DNA from: a virus
DNA length: 36,741 nt
Direction: 5' to 3' (one strand)
IMG/VR virus record: IMGVR_UViG_3300049216_000188
Coordinates: 1 to 36,741 of that record
The position numbers and the translations under genes are program-made. The notes beneath the pieces were generated by a model, which saw nothing but the letters and a program-made list of their open reading frames with translations, was not told where the DNA came from and ran no database searches. This document shows positions 14,853-22,025 of the stretch, piece by piece; position 1 is the stretch's first letter; every line of letters begins with the position of its first letter.

Positions 14853-15067
14853 AACCGCTATCCGAGATGAGCCTGGTGGAGCTACACGCGGAAATGCGGG
14901 CGGCGATGGCGGCGCGGCAGGCGGCGGAGTTTCAGGATGTGCCGAGCGCTTACCGCGCGCAGATGGCGGCGGCGGATGATCGGCTGAAAGCGGTGAATGC
15001 CGAGATCGATGCGCGGCTGGCCGCACTGGCGCCGGCGACAACACAAGGAACAGATGATGGCGGTTAA
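14849..15067 (+). CDS. Small coiled-coil protein before the portal gene
   Basis: A 72-residue, alanine-rich helical protein (LVELHAEMRAAMAARQAAEF; DDRLKAVNAEIDARLAAL). It overlaps the portal start by 11 bases, suggesting coupled translation. Similar short ORFs often precede portal genes. No function assigned. Confidence 0.55.
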   Translation: MKPLSEMSLVELHAEMRAAMAARQAAEFQDVPSAYRAQMAAADDRLKAVNAEIDARLAALAPATTQGTDDGG

Positions 15068-16745
15068 ACCAAAACAGCGGATCGAGCCGCGCCTGACGGC
15101 GGTGGTTGACCAGGATAACCGGACGCTGGGGGCGCCGGAAATCGCGCAGTTGCAAACCGAGATCGCGGCACCCAGCAGCATGTCTGTCCGGGCACCCTTC
15201 GCGGGGCATCTGGCGTTTGGGATCAACCCGCAACGGCTGGGCATGCTGATCCGGGCGGCGGATAATGGCAGCACGCGCGACTGGTTTATTTTGTGCGAGG
15301 AAATCGAGGAGCTGTTCCCGCATTACTCCGCCGTGCTGGCGAAACGCCGGCGCCAGGTGGCGCTGCTGCCGATTACGGTGGAAGCTGCCGAAGACGTGCC
15401 GGGCGCCGAAGAGCAGGCCGACTTCGTGCGGAAATGGCTGAAAACGCAGGTGCTGCAGCACGCGATGTTCGATATCACCGACGCGATCGGCAAGGGTTAT
15501 TCCGTCAACGAGATCATCTGGAAAACCGAGCCCGGCTGCTTTTGGCCGGAGGCGATTAAATGGCGCAACCAGCGCGATTTCGAGGTGAGCTGGGAAGATG
15601 GCGAGACGATCTGGGAGCGGGTCGATGCCGGCTACCGGCCGCTGGTGCCGCACAAATTCATGCTGCACGCCCATAAGAGCAAGTCCGGCGGGGCGGCGCG
15701 CAGCGGCATTACAAGGATGATCGCCTGGATGTGGATGTATGCCACCTTCACGCTGAAAGACTGGGCGCTGTTTGTGCAAGGCTATGGCCTGCCGGTGCGG
15801 CTGGGACGATATGGGCCGGAAGCGGGGGACAACGATAAGCGCACACTGTGGCGCGCGGTGCGTGGTATCGCCGGGGACCTGGCGGCGATTATCCCGAAAA
15901 GCATGGAGATGGAATTCGTGCAGGCCGGCAATGTGAATGACGGGTCGAAACTGTTCAGCGACCGCGCCAACTGGCTGAATTACGAGGTCAGCAAAATGGT
16001 GCTGGGCGGGACGGCCGGGACCGATGCGATTTCCGGCGGGCATGCGGTGGGGCAGGAACATCGCGCGGCCGAGCAGGATGTGGAGCAGTTCGACGCCATG
16101 CTGATTTCCGGCAGCGTCAACCAAAAAATTATTCCGGCGATGATTGCCTTCACCTTTGGGCCGCAGAGCGGATACCCGACCATCGTGATCGGCACGCCGG
16201 AGCAAGTGCCGCTGTCCGACGTGATCGCGGCGGTCGCGGATTTGGGGGCGTTCGGCTTCCGCGTCAAGGCGGATGAAATTCGTGACCGGCTGCAACTGAC
16301 CAAACCGGAAGAGGGCGACGAGGTGCTTGAGCCGCCGCCGGCGCCGGCGGCGGGTGACCCAAACGACCCGCTGGCCTCGACCGATTTGAAGATCAAAGCC
16401 AATCCGCATCCGACGATCAACCCCAGCTCCGACAGCCGGGCGCTGATGACGGGCAAGCTGTTCGGCAAGTTGATCGCGCTGCATACGGCCGCCGGAGAGC
16501 CGCTGCTGGACGCGCTGGAGGCGCGGCTGGCGCATGACGCGGGGGCGGCGCTAGGCCAGATGGCCGGCCAGGTGCAAGCGTGCTTTGCCCAGGCGGAGGA
16601 TTTCGATGACCTGGCCAAGCGGCTGCGCAAGCTGGACCTGGATGACACGGCGTTTCAAACCGCGATCATGCAGGGACTGGCGCTGGCCAACCTGGCCGGG
16701 CAGGCCGAGCTGCTGGACGAGATTACCGGCCACGCGAAAGGCTGA
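15057..16745 (+). CDS. Portal protein (DUF935, Mu gp29-like)
   Basis: A 562-residue protein. Of two adjacent ATGs, 15057 is preferred because AAGGAA lies 6 bases upstream. The family features NPQRLGMLIRAADNGSTRDW, EEIEELFPHYSAVLAKRRRQ, FDITDAIGKGYSVNEIIWKT and SKSGGAARSGITRMIAWMW are all visible. So is the C-terminal region about where the DNA passes through the dodecameric ring. The product forms the vertex through which DNA enters and leaves the head and to which the tail attaches. A proline-rich linker (EPPPAPAAGDPNDP) precedes a helical C-terminus. Confidence 0.92.
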   Translation: MAVKPKQRIEPRLTAVVDQDNRTLGAPEIAQLQTEIAAPSSMSVRAPFAGHLAFGINPQRLGMLIRAADNGSTRDWFILCEEIEELFPHYSAVLAKRRRQVALLPITVEAAEDVPGAEEQADFVRKWLKTQVLQHAMFDITDAIGKGYSVNEIIWKTEPGCFWPEAIKWRNQRDFEVSWEDGETIWERVDAGYRPLVPHKFMLHAHKSKSGGAARSGITRMIAWMWMYATFTLKDWALFVQGYGLPVRLGRYGPEAGDNDKRTLWRAVRGIAGDLAAIIPKSMEMEFVQAGNVNDGSKLFSDRANWLNYEVSKMVLGGTAGTDAISGGHAVGQEHRAAEQDVEQFDAMLISGSVNQKIIPAMIAFTFGPQSGYPTIVIGTPEQVPLSDVIAAVADLGAFGFRVKADEIRDRLQLTKPEEGDEVLEPPPAPAAGDPNDPLASTDLKIKANPHPTINPSSDSRALMTGKLFGKLIALHTAAGEPLLDALEARLAHDAGAALGQMAGQVQACFAQAEDFDDLAKRLRKLDLDDTAFQTAIMQGLALANLAGQAELLDEITGHAKG

Positions 16746-16748
16746 GCC

Positions 16749-18059
16749 GTGGCCGGCATCGCAAAAGCGGCGGATATGCCGTTCCAGGAGGCGATTGATT
16801 ATCTGCGGCAGAAGCAACCCGCGACATCGACCCACTGGACCGAATATCTGAACGAGGCGCATGCGCGCAGCTTCGTGGTGGCGGGGGCGACCAAGGATGC
16901 GCTGGTGGCGGATTTCAAGGCCGCGGTCGACGAGGCGATTTCCGAGGGCACGGGATATAATAAATTCCGGGGGACGTTCGACGAGCTGGTGAAGAAATAC
17001 GGCTGGAAGCATGCCGGGCGGCCAGGCTGGCGGGCCAGCGTGATCTATAAAACCAATATGGCGAATGCTTATTCGGCCGGGCGCTATATTCAGCAGACGG
17101 ACCCGGACGTGCTGGCGGCGTTCCCGTATTGGGAATATCTGCATGTGAATTGCGCGCACCCCAGGCTGCAGCATGTGGCCTGGAGCGGCATGGTGCTGCG
17201 GGCGGATGACCCCTGGTGGGCCACCAATTATCCGCCGAATGGCTGGGGTTGCCATTGCATTGTCGGCCTGGTGAATGAGCGCGGGCTGGCGGCCAGGGGG
17301 CTGAAAGGCCCGCAGACGGCGCCGCCGCTGGATTGGCGGGAATATGTGAATAAGACCACCGGCGTGGTGACGAAATACCCGGCCGGCGTGGACCCCGGCT
17401 TTGCCTATAACCCCGGCATGGTCTGGAAGAATGGCGGGAAGATGCCGGTGACGGCGCCGGATGTGAAGCCGGTGACCCAGGCGATCCGGCTGCCGCAAAC
17501 CGCCAGGCTGGGAACGCCGGAGCAAGCCGACGAGACGCTGAAACCGCTGATGCAGCCCTGGGCCGATAGTCTGACGCCGGCGGAGAGCGAGGCGCTCGAC
17601 CAGTATAAAGGGCTGTTTGGCCGATCGATGAACGCGGCGCTGCGCGGCGCCAGCCAGCCGCAACCGATCATCGAGGCGGCCGCGGCGCTGCAGGGCGCGC
17701 TGGGCAAGGCGCGTATGCCGCTGAGCGTGGCGACCTGGCGCGCGATCGGCGCCGAGGAGGCGCGGATTTACACCAGCGCGAAGATTGGCGAGGCGGTGAA
17801 CGCTGCCGGCTTTGTTTCCACCACGGCGGTGAAGAGCGTGGCGGCCGACCAGGTGTTGCGCGAGCATGGCGCGATGGTGAAGATTATCGTGCCGGCCGGG
17901 ACGCGGGGTGCGGCCTATGTGCATCCGTTTCCTGAATACCGCTTCCGGCAATATGAGGTTTTGTTGAATACGGGGACGAAACTGCGTATCTTGATCAATG
18001 ACGGCCAGCAGCTGGTGCTGGTGGCCGGAGATGGGCCGGAACCTGATGCCGAACAGTGA
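16749..18059 (+). CDS. F: Mu F-like head morphogenesis protein fused to an ADP-ribosyltransferase domain
   Basis: A 436-residue protein with a GTG start 3 bases after the portal stop. The N-terminal ~215 residues are Mu F-like: WRASVIYKTNMANAYSAGRY, EYLHVNCAHPRLQHVAWSG and DDPWWATNYPPNGWGCHC. After a linker, residues about 275-425 carry an ART (VIP2/C3-like) pattern: LDQYKGLFGRSMNAALRGAS at the start, R331 (VATWRAIG), S357-T-T (GFVSTTAV), VKIIVPAGTRGAAYV, and Q401-Y-E403 in FRQYEVLLN. R, S-T-T and Q-x-E correspond to the R-S-E catalytic signature. A minor head protein is placed in the virion, so the domain could modify a host protein after infection, as T4 Alt does. The target is unknown. Confidence 0.85.
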   Translation: MAGIAKAADMPFQEAIDYLRQKQPATSTHWTEYLNEAHARSFVVAGATKDALVADFKAAVDEAISEGTGYNKFRGTFDELVKKYGWKHAGRPGWRASVIYKTNMANAYSAGRYIQQTDPDVLAAFPYWEYLHVNCAHPRLQHVAWSGMVLRADDPWWATNYPPNGWGCHCIVGLVNERGLAARGLKGPQTAPPLDWREYVNKTTGVVTKYPAGVDPGFAYNPGMVWKNGGKMPVTAPDVKPVTQAIRLPQTARLGTPEQADETLKPLMQPWADSLTPAESEALDQYKGLFGRSMNAALRGASQPQPIIEAAAALQGALGKARMPLSVATWRAIGAEEARIYTSAKIGEAVNAAGFVSTTAVKSVAADQVLREHGAMVKIIVPAGTRGAAYVHPFPEYRFRQYEVLLNTGTKLRILINDGQQLVLVAGDGPEPDAEQ

Positions 18060-18231
18060 AACACGCGACGCGCTGCTTGAGGAGCTGGGTGAATATACCA
18101 GCACCTGGTTGGTGAACCGTGCCAAGCATTGCAACGACGATGAGCTGCGGCAGATGATCGCCGAGGCGAAGGCGGAGCAAGCGCGGTACGCGGCGCTGGG
18201 GCTTGAGGATATGCGCCAGGCCGGCGGCTGA
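18046..18231 (+). CDS. Small helical protein between F and G
   Basis: A 61-residue protein starting at ATG 18046, overlapping the ART fusion gene by 14 bases, and sharing its last base with the next start (TGATG). Charged helices (RDALLEELGEYTSTWLVNRA; DDELRQMIAEAKAEQARYA). Its position directly after an ART toxin-like domain raises the thought of an immunity or chaperone role, but nothing in the sequence supports it directly. Confidence 0.55.
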   Translation: MPNSETRDALLEELGEYTSTWLVNRAKHCNDDELRQMIAEAKAEQARYAALGLEDMRQAGG

Positions 18232-18785
18232 TGGCTGGGGCGGCGTTTGAGGTTACGTTTGATGATGCCGCATTTCTGGCGGGGCTGGACCGGGTGCAGG
18301 CGGGACTTGCCGACCCCACGCCGCTGCTGCGCATTCTCGGCGCCTATGGCACCGACAGCACGGTGCGGCGGTTTGCCACGCAAGCGGGGCCGGATGGCAC
18401 GGCCTGGCACGCGCTGCTGCCAGCCTATGCCGATATAAAGGCGGCGATGGGCGGCAGCCCGGATATATTGCGGTTTTCCGGCGATTTGATGAATTCCCAG
18501 CATTACGAGACCGGCGCCGACCTGGTGCGGTGGGGCAGCGGCTTGCCCTATGCGCGCGCGCAGCAGTTCGGCGCCGTGATCGTGCCGAAGGAGGCGCGGG
18601 CGCTGAGCTTCGTGCTGGGCGGGCGGTTCGCCAGAGGGAATTCCGGCGCGATGGGGATGACGCAAGCCTATCTGGTGCATGTGCAATCCGTGACGCTGCC
18701 GGCGCGGCCGTATCTGGGGCTGAGCCTGGATGACCGGGCGGAGATTGTTGGGCTGACGAAAGATTATATTCGGCGGCTGATTTAG
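18231..18785 (+). CDS. G: Phage virion morphogenesis protein (Mu G family)
   Basis: A 184-residue protein. GPDGTAWHALLPAYADIKAA, DILRFSGDLMNSQHYETGAD, RWGSGLPYARAQQFGAVIVP and LPARPYLGLSLDD are the conserved blocks of the Mu gpG / P2 tail-completion family. It acts late in head-tail joining. It is the last gene of the first late block; its stop (18783-18785) lies at the foot of the structured non-coding region. Confidence 0.88.
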   Translation: MAGAAFEVTFDDAAFLAGLDRVQAGLADPTPLLRILGAYGTDSTVRRFATQAGPDGTAWHALLPAYADIKAAMGGSPDILRFSGDLMNSQHYETGADLVRWGSGLPYARAQQFGAVIVPKEARALSFVLGGRFARGNSGAMGMTQAYLVHVQSVTLPARPYLGLSLDDRAEIVGLTKDYIRRLI

Positions 18786-18985
18786 GCGGCCTTAAGAGCC
18801 GCTTGACCGACGCGGAAACGGTTTCTTAGACCGTTGTTAGGGCCTGAAAGCCCGCAACAGTTGGACACCGTTATGACCAAGATAGAAATGCCGGGATGCC
18901 CGCGTGCATGTCCAGGGAGCGATCCTAAAGACGCCGGTGCCGTCCAACTGCGGTTTTCAGATCCCGGCATTGGTCATCTGGCGTC
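18784..18985 (+). ncRNA. Structured leader or small RNA candidate upstream of the XRE regulator
   Basis: A 200-base gene-free stretch with a chain of strong pairings. Hairpin 1 is GCGGC (18786-18790) with GCCGC (18798-18802), extended by two weaker pairs. Hairpin 2 is AACGGT (18817-18822) with ACCGTT (18830-18835). Hairpin 3 is GGGC (18840-18843) with GCCC (18850-18853). Then come two long interleaved pairings (listed separately) and an alternative pairing GACGCC (18930-18935) with GGCGTC (18980-18985) that ends at the next start codon. The downstream gene has no Shine-Dalgarno sequence, so this may be a cis-acting translational control element. Hairpin 1 could also act as a weak terminator. 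No known RNA family is recognised. Confidence 0.45.
18858..18977. repeat. Two interleaved long inverted repeats in pseudoknot order
   Basis: Stem A pairs 18858-18870 with 18935-18950: 9 + 4 base pairs with a 3-base bulge. Stem B pairs 18873-18897 with 18961-18977: 7 + 10 base pairs, perfectly complementary apart from an 8-base bulge at 18880-18887. The order is A, B, A', B', so both stems together would make a pseudoknot; otherwise they are mutually exclusive folds. Thirty base pairs in 120 bases is far beyond chance. At the DNA level these could also be protein-binding arms. The pairing is seen directly; its use is inference. Confidence 0.7.
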
Positions 18986-19414
18986 ATGAAAAAGCTGCTT
19001 GCCCCCAGCCCCAAGGAAATCGCGCTTGGCCAGCGCATTGCTGATGCCCGTGCGGCCGGCAAGCTTTCGCGCGCGCAGCTCGCGCAGCGATGCGGGGTGA
19101 GCGAGCGCACCGTGTATAACTGGGAAAAGGCGATTAACCGTCCGGAAGGCAAAATTTGGCTGCGGCTGGGCGAGGCACTTAACATCGATGCGTTGATGCT
19201 GAAAAACGGATCGGAACGATTGCCGGCCATGCTGGCGCCAACGGTGGCAGAGAAGCCGGTGCAGCAAAGGTCAAAATTTCGGTTTAAGCGCGATGATGGC
19301 CCGGCGGTTTCGTCCACCGCCGAGAAGCCGTTCGAGCCAGGCTGGCTGGACGATCCGGACGAGGTGGAGCGGGCTTTTCTGATCGGACTGCGGAAAACAC
19401 GCTCCGACCGGTAG
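18986..19414 (+). CDS. XRE-family transcriptional regulator inside the head gene cluster
   Basis: A 142-residue protein. Residues about 9-65 are a Cro/C1-type HTH: GQRIADARAAGKLSRAQLAQ, RCGVSERTVYNWEKAINRP and LGEALNIDALML. The C-terminal part is basic then acidic (FRFKRDDGPAVSSTAEKP; GWLDDPDEVERAF) without a peptidase domain. ATG 18986 has no visible ribosome-binding site, and no other start lies between it and the in-frame stop at 18926. Mu has no regulator between G and I. The gene is flanked by about 200 non-coding bases on each side, the look of an independently regulated moron. Confidence 0.78.
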   Translation: MKKLLAPSPKEIALGQRIADARAAGKLSRAQLAQRCGVSERTVYNWEKAINRPEGKIWLRLGEALNIDALMLKNGSERLPAMLAPTVAEKPVQQRSKFRFKRDDGPAVSSTAEKPFEPGWLDDPDEVERAFLIGLRKTRSDR

Positions 19415-19618
19415 GGGGCAGCGCCGAATTGCCGAAAACATGGCCGATAATTGGCTTGCGAGGGGTTTTAAAGGGCGGTTCCGGAAACGGGTTGGGGCCG
19501 CGCTTCCTTCCAGGGGACTGACCCCGCTGTACGGGCCTTAAAACGGGTTTGCCCAAAAACCGCTTTCAGCCGCATACTGGCCCAGCCGGGGTGGGTATCA
19601 AAGGTTGAATCTCTTTCC
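19415..19618. other. Non-coding gap before gene I
   Basis: About 200 bases without a credible gene on either strand. It holds small imperfect dyads, for example GGGG-ACTGA-CCCC at 19513-19525, and runs of A/T such as TTTTAAAG and CCCAAAAACC. None is clearly a terminator, as no U-tract follows a strong stem. It leads into palindrome 2. It may contain the 3' end of the XRE transcript and upstream elements of the late promoter for gene I. Confidence 0.4.
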
Positions 19619-19636
19619 CGCTGACGAGCGTCAGCG
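19619..19636 (+). promoter_or_regulatory. Palindromic operator 2, predicted late promoter for gene I
   Basis: CGCTGACGAGCGTCAGCG is a perfect 8-2-8 inverted repeat, 35 bases before the start of the protease gene. It is followed by TGTATC, a possible weak -10 element. It differs from palindrome 1 at two positions, and the preceding C is shared. Mu has its C-activated promoter P-I at the same place. Binding by the Mor/C-type protein is inferred from position and symmetry. Confidence 0.65.
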
Positions 19637-19671
19637 TGTATCGCGAAACGCCCCCCGGCATTGTCCCGGCC

Positions 19672-20643
19672 ATGGACGTTTCCTCCCATACTGTTTCGTT
19701 GCCAGCCGGTGATGGTGTGCCCCAGTGGATACATCTGATCCCGGCTGGCGTGTTTTCCGGCGCGGATGGGAAAAAATATGTCCTGCGTGACCCGCAAGCG
19801 GTGATCACGGCCTCGATGACCGCCGGCAAGCTGCCGGTGGACGAGAACCACTCCACCCAGCGCGCACCGGAAACGGGGTCTCCCAGCCCGGCGCGCGGCT
19901 GGATCGTGGAGCTGGAAAGCCGCGCTGACGGGATTTGGGGGCGGCCGGAATGGAATGATTCCGGCACGGCCCTGATGACCGACCGTGCGTATAAGGGCAT
20001 CAGCCCGGTGTTCGAGCACACCAAGGACGGAACCGTGCTGCGCATTATCAGCGCCGCGCTGACCAACAACCCAAACCTTACGCAGCTGACGGCGCTGCAT
20101 ACCTCCGGGGACAACATGGACAAAATCGAGATTTGCACTGCGCTCGGCATTGCCGGGACAGTGGATGATGCCGAGGTGCTGACGACGCTGCAGACGGCGG
20201 CGCAAGCCCGTGTGGCGCTGACGGCGGCCACGGCGCAGGTGGAAACGCTGAAAGGCGAGATCGCCGAGCTGAAGCGCACGCATGTGCCTTCCTCGAAGGT
20301 GGTTGAGCTGGAAACCTCCTTCAACACGCTGCAGGCGCAGTTGAAGACCGAGAAGGCGACGGCCTTCGTGGATGGGGCGATCAAGGCCGGCAAGCCGATC
20401 GCGGCGGTGCGGGACCTTTATATCGCGCAGCATGTCGCCGACCCGGAGACCGTGGAGAAGCAGATCAACGCGCTGCCCAGCATCAATGCGGGCGGGGCGA
20501 CGACGCGCACGTCGTTCAAAGGCGCCGGCGATGGTGATTCGCTGACCGATGACGAAATGGCGATCTGCACCAAGACGGGCACGGACCCGAAGAAATATGC
20601 TGCCTTCAAGAAGAAGCAGCTGAGTGAAGGGAGCATGGCATAA
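19672..20643 (+). CDS. I: Prohead protease with scaffold domain (Mu I family)
   Basis: A 323-residue protein. ATG 19672 gives the family's usual N-terminus (SSHTVSLPAGDGVPQWIHLI); an upstream GTG at 19636 overlaps the palindrome and is rejected. The protease half has LPVDENHSTQRAPETGSPSP, ARGWIVELESRADGIWG and YKGISPVFEHTKDGTVLRI. After about residue 145 comes a coiled-coil scaffold (VETLKGEIAELKRTHVPSSK; LETSFNTLQAQLKTEKATAF) and a short C-terminal motif around LTDDEMAICTKTGTDPKKYA. It matures the capsid precursor; the scaffold is then removed. No good ribosome site is seen at 19672. Confidence 0.9.
   Translation: MDVSSHTVSLPAGDGVPQWIHLIPAGVFSGADGKKYVLRDPQAVITASMTAGKLPVDENHSTQRAPETGSPSPARGWIVELESRADGIWGRPEWNDSGTALMTDRAYKGISPVFEHTKDGTVLRIISAALTNNPNLTQLTALHTSGDNMDKIEICTALGIAGTVDDAEVLTTLQTAAQARVALTAATAQVETLKGEIAELKRTHVPSSKVVELETSFNTLQAQLKTEKATAFVDGAIKAGKPIAAVRDLYIAQHVADPETVEKQINALPSINAGGATTRTSFKGAGDGDSLTDDEMAICTKTGTDPKKYAAFKKKQLSEGSMA
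20116..20643 (+). CDS. Internal in-frame start for a separate scaffold product (Mu Z-like)
   Basis: Within the I gene, ATG 20116 follows CCGGGGA by a short gap and begins MDKIEICTALGIAGTVDDAE, exactly where the protease part ends and the scaffold begins. In Mu the scaffold protein Z is made from an in-frame start inside I. The product would be 175 residues. The ribosome site is modest, so the call rests mainly on analogy and position. Confidence 0.45.
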   Translation: MDKIEICTALGIAGTVDDAEVLTTLQTAAQARVALTAATAQVETLKGEIAELKRTHVPSSKVVELETSFNTLQAQLKTEKATAFVDGAIKAGKPIAAVRDLYIAQHVADPETVEKQINALPSINAGGATTRTSFKGAGDGDSLTDDEMAICTKTGTDPKKYAAFKKKQLSEGSMA

Positions 20644-21056
20644 TGGCGCTTACGGGAAACATTACGGTCCGCCGCCGCGGGCCGGCGCGCGGGGCGGCAT
20701 TCGGCTATCCGGTCGCGCCCGGCGAGAAGATTTACGCCGGCGGCCTGGTCTGCGTGAATTCCTCCGGCCAGATGGTGCGGCCGCAGACCTCCGGCGCCGT
20801 TGCCTTCGTGGGGCTGGCGCAAGCCGGCTATGACAATAGCGCCAGCGCCTCGGCCGGGCCGACCATCGTGGCGGCGAATGACGAGTATGCGCTGACGGTG
20901 CCGTCCGCCACCCCCTCCAACATCAATGCCAAGGTCTATGCGACCGATGACGGCACGCTGACGCTGACGGCACCCGGCAGCGGGTTTGCCGGCGTCGTCG
21001 GCTATCTGATCGGCATCGATAATGGCCAAACTTATGTCGAAGTGAAGGGACACTAA
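20643..21056 (+). CDS. Probable head decoration protein
   Basis: A 137-residue beta-rich protein between scaffold and major capsid. The start overlaps the I stop (TAATG). Sequences such as RGAAFGYPVAPGEKIYAGGL, NSSGQMVRPQTSGAVAFVGL and GVVGYLIGIDNGQTYVEVKG resemble DUF2190-type capsid cement proteins. Its position suits a capsid-stabilising protein. The family assignment is tentative. Confidence 0.65.
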   Translation: MALTGNITVRRRGPARGAAFGYPVAPGEKIYAGGLVCVNSSGQMVRPQTSGAVAFVGLAQAGYDNSASASAGPTIVAANDEYALTVPSATPSNINAKVYATDDGTLTLTAPGSGFAGVVGYLIGIDNGQTYVEVKGH

Positions 21057-21058
21057 TC

Positions 21059-21964
21059 GTGGATATTACGCTTCCCAATCTCGCCACGCTGAACAACACG
21101 GTTCAGATGGCGTTCAACGACCAGCTCTTTGCTGCTGAGTCGCTCTATAAGCAGTTCTGCCTGGTCGTGTCTTCGACAGGCGATGCCGAGGTTTATCCGC
21201 GCCTGGACATGCTGCCGGGCGTGCGGGAATGGATCGGCGAGCGGGTTGTCAATTCGCTGAGCCAGGAGACGTTCAGCATCTATAACCGCACGTTCGAGGA
21301 AACGATCGGCGTGCGGCGCGAGCAGATCGAGGATGATAAATTCGGTTTGCTGGCGCCGGCGGCGGCGCAGCTCGGCCAGGATATGGCGAACTATAAAGAC
21401 ATCATGGTGGCCAGCCTGTTCAAGAACGGCACCACGACCGTTTGGGTGGATGGGCAGGATTTCTTCTCCACCAGCCATGTTTCGTTCCCGAACACCTCAT
21501 CCAGCGCGACGAATTCCAACTATCAAAGCGGGGGTTCCACGAGCTGGTATCTGATCGATGATTCGCGCGTGCTGAAGCCGTTCATCTTTCAAGAGCGCCG
21601 CGCGCCGGTGATCACGCCGCGGATGTCCTTGACGGACCCCAGCGTGTTCGACCGCAATGAGTTCCAGTGGGGCGGGGATATGCGCTGCGCGGCGGGGTAT
21701 GGGTTGTATCAGCTCGCGTTCCGCTCCGACGCGACGCTGAACCTGGCCAACCTGAACGCGGCGCGCACCGCGATGGCGGCATGGAAGCGGCCGGACGGCA
21801 CCCCGATGGGGATCAAGCCGACCAAGCTGATCGTTCCGACATCATTATTCCCGACGGCGAAGGCCTATGAGGTCAATGATTACGACCCGCAGGTGACCGG
21901 CAATCTGGCGCCGAACACCTTCAAGGGCCTGGTCAAGGCGGTCGAGAACGTCTGGCTGAATTAA
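21059..21964 (+). CDS. T: Major capsid protein (Mu T family)
   Basis: A 301-residue protein (Mu T is 305). The GTG start at 21059 follows AAGGGA. Conserved blocks include LYKQFCLVVSSTGDAEVYPR, LDMLPGVREWIGER, FEETIGVRREQIEDDKFGLL, FQERRAPVITPRMSLTDPSV and GIKPTKLIVPTSLFPTAKAY, all typical of Mu-like gpT with an HK97 fold. It builds the icosahedral shell after protease maturation. A 61-base gap follows before the next gene, with no clear hairpin. Confidence 0.95.
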   Translation: MDITLPNLATLNNTVQMAFNDQLFAAESLYKQFCLVVSSTGDAEVYPRLDMLPGVREWIGERVVNSLSQETFSIYNRTFEETIGVRREQIEDDKFGLLAPAAAQLGQDMANYKDIMVASLFKNGTTTVWVDGQDFFSTSHVSFPNTSSSATNSNYQSGGSTSWYLIDDSRVLKPFIFQERRAPVITPRMSLTDPSVFDRNEFQWGGDMRCAAGYGLYQLAFRSDATLNLANLNAARTAMAAWKRPDGTPMGIKPTKLIVPTSLFPTAKAYEVNDYDPQVTGNLAPNTFKGLVKAVENVWLN

Positions 21965-22025
21965 CCGGGCGGCCAGGCACGGCCTGTCGCGCGCCGGCGC
22001 ATTTTTTCCAACCACGTAGGGCATC

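Noticed and set aside
14148-15067. Possible CRISPR-like or tandem DNA repeats among the small ORFs
   Set aside because: Repeated-looking GGCGG-rich words are codon bias; no regular spacing or conserved repeat unit exists.
16551-18686. 711-codon open frame on the minus strand opposite portal, F-ART and G
   Set aside because: It mirrors strongly supported plus-strand genes in a GC-rich genome where antisense frames stay open by codon bias; the translation is Arg/His/Pro-rich with no domain.
18784-18804. Rho-independent terminator after gene G
   Set aside because: The stem is good, but only two T residues follow and the sequence continues TTGACC; it is better treated as part of the structured region.
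19284-19556. 90-codon minus-strand frame across the XRE 3' end and the non-coding gap
   Set aside because: Proline/arginine-rich, half of it antisense to the XRE gene, with no start signal; not supported.
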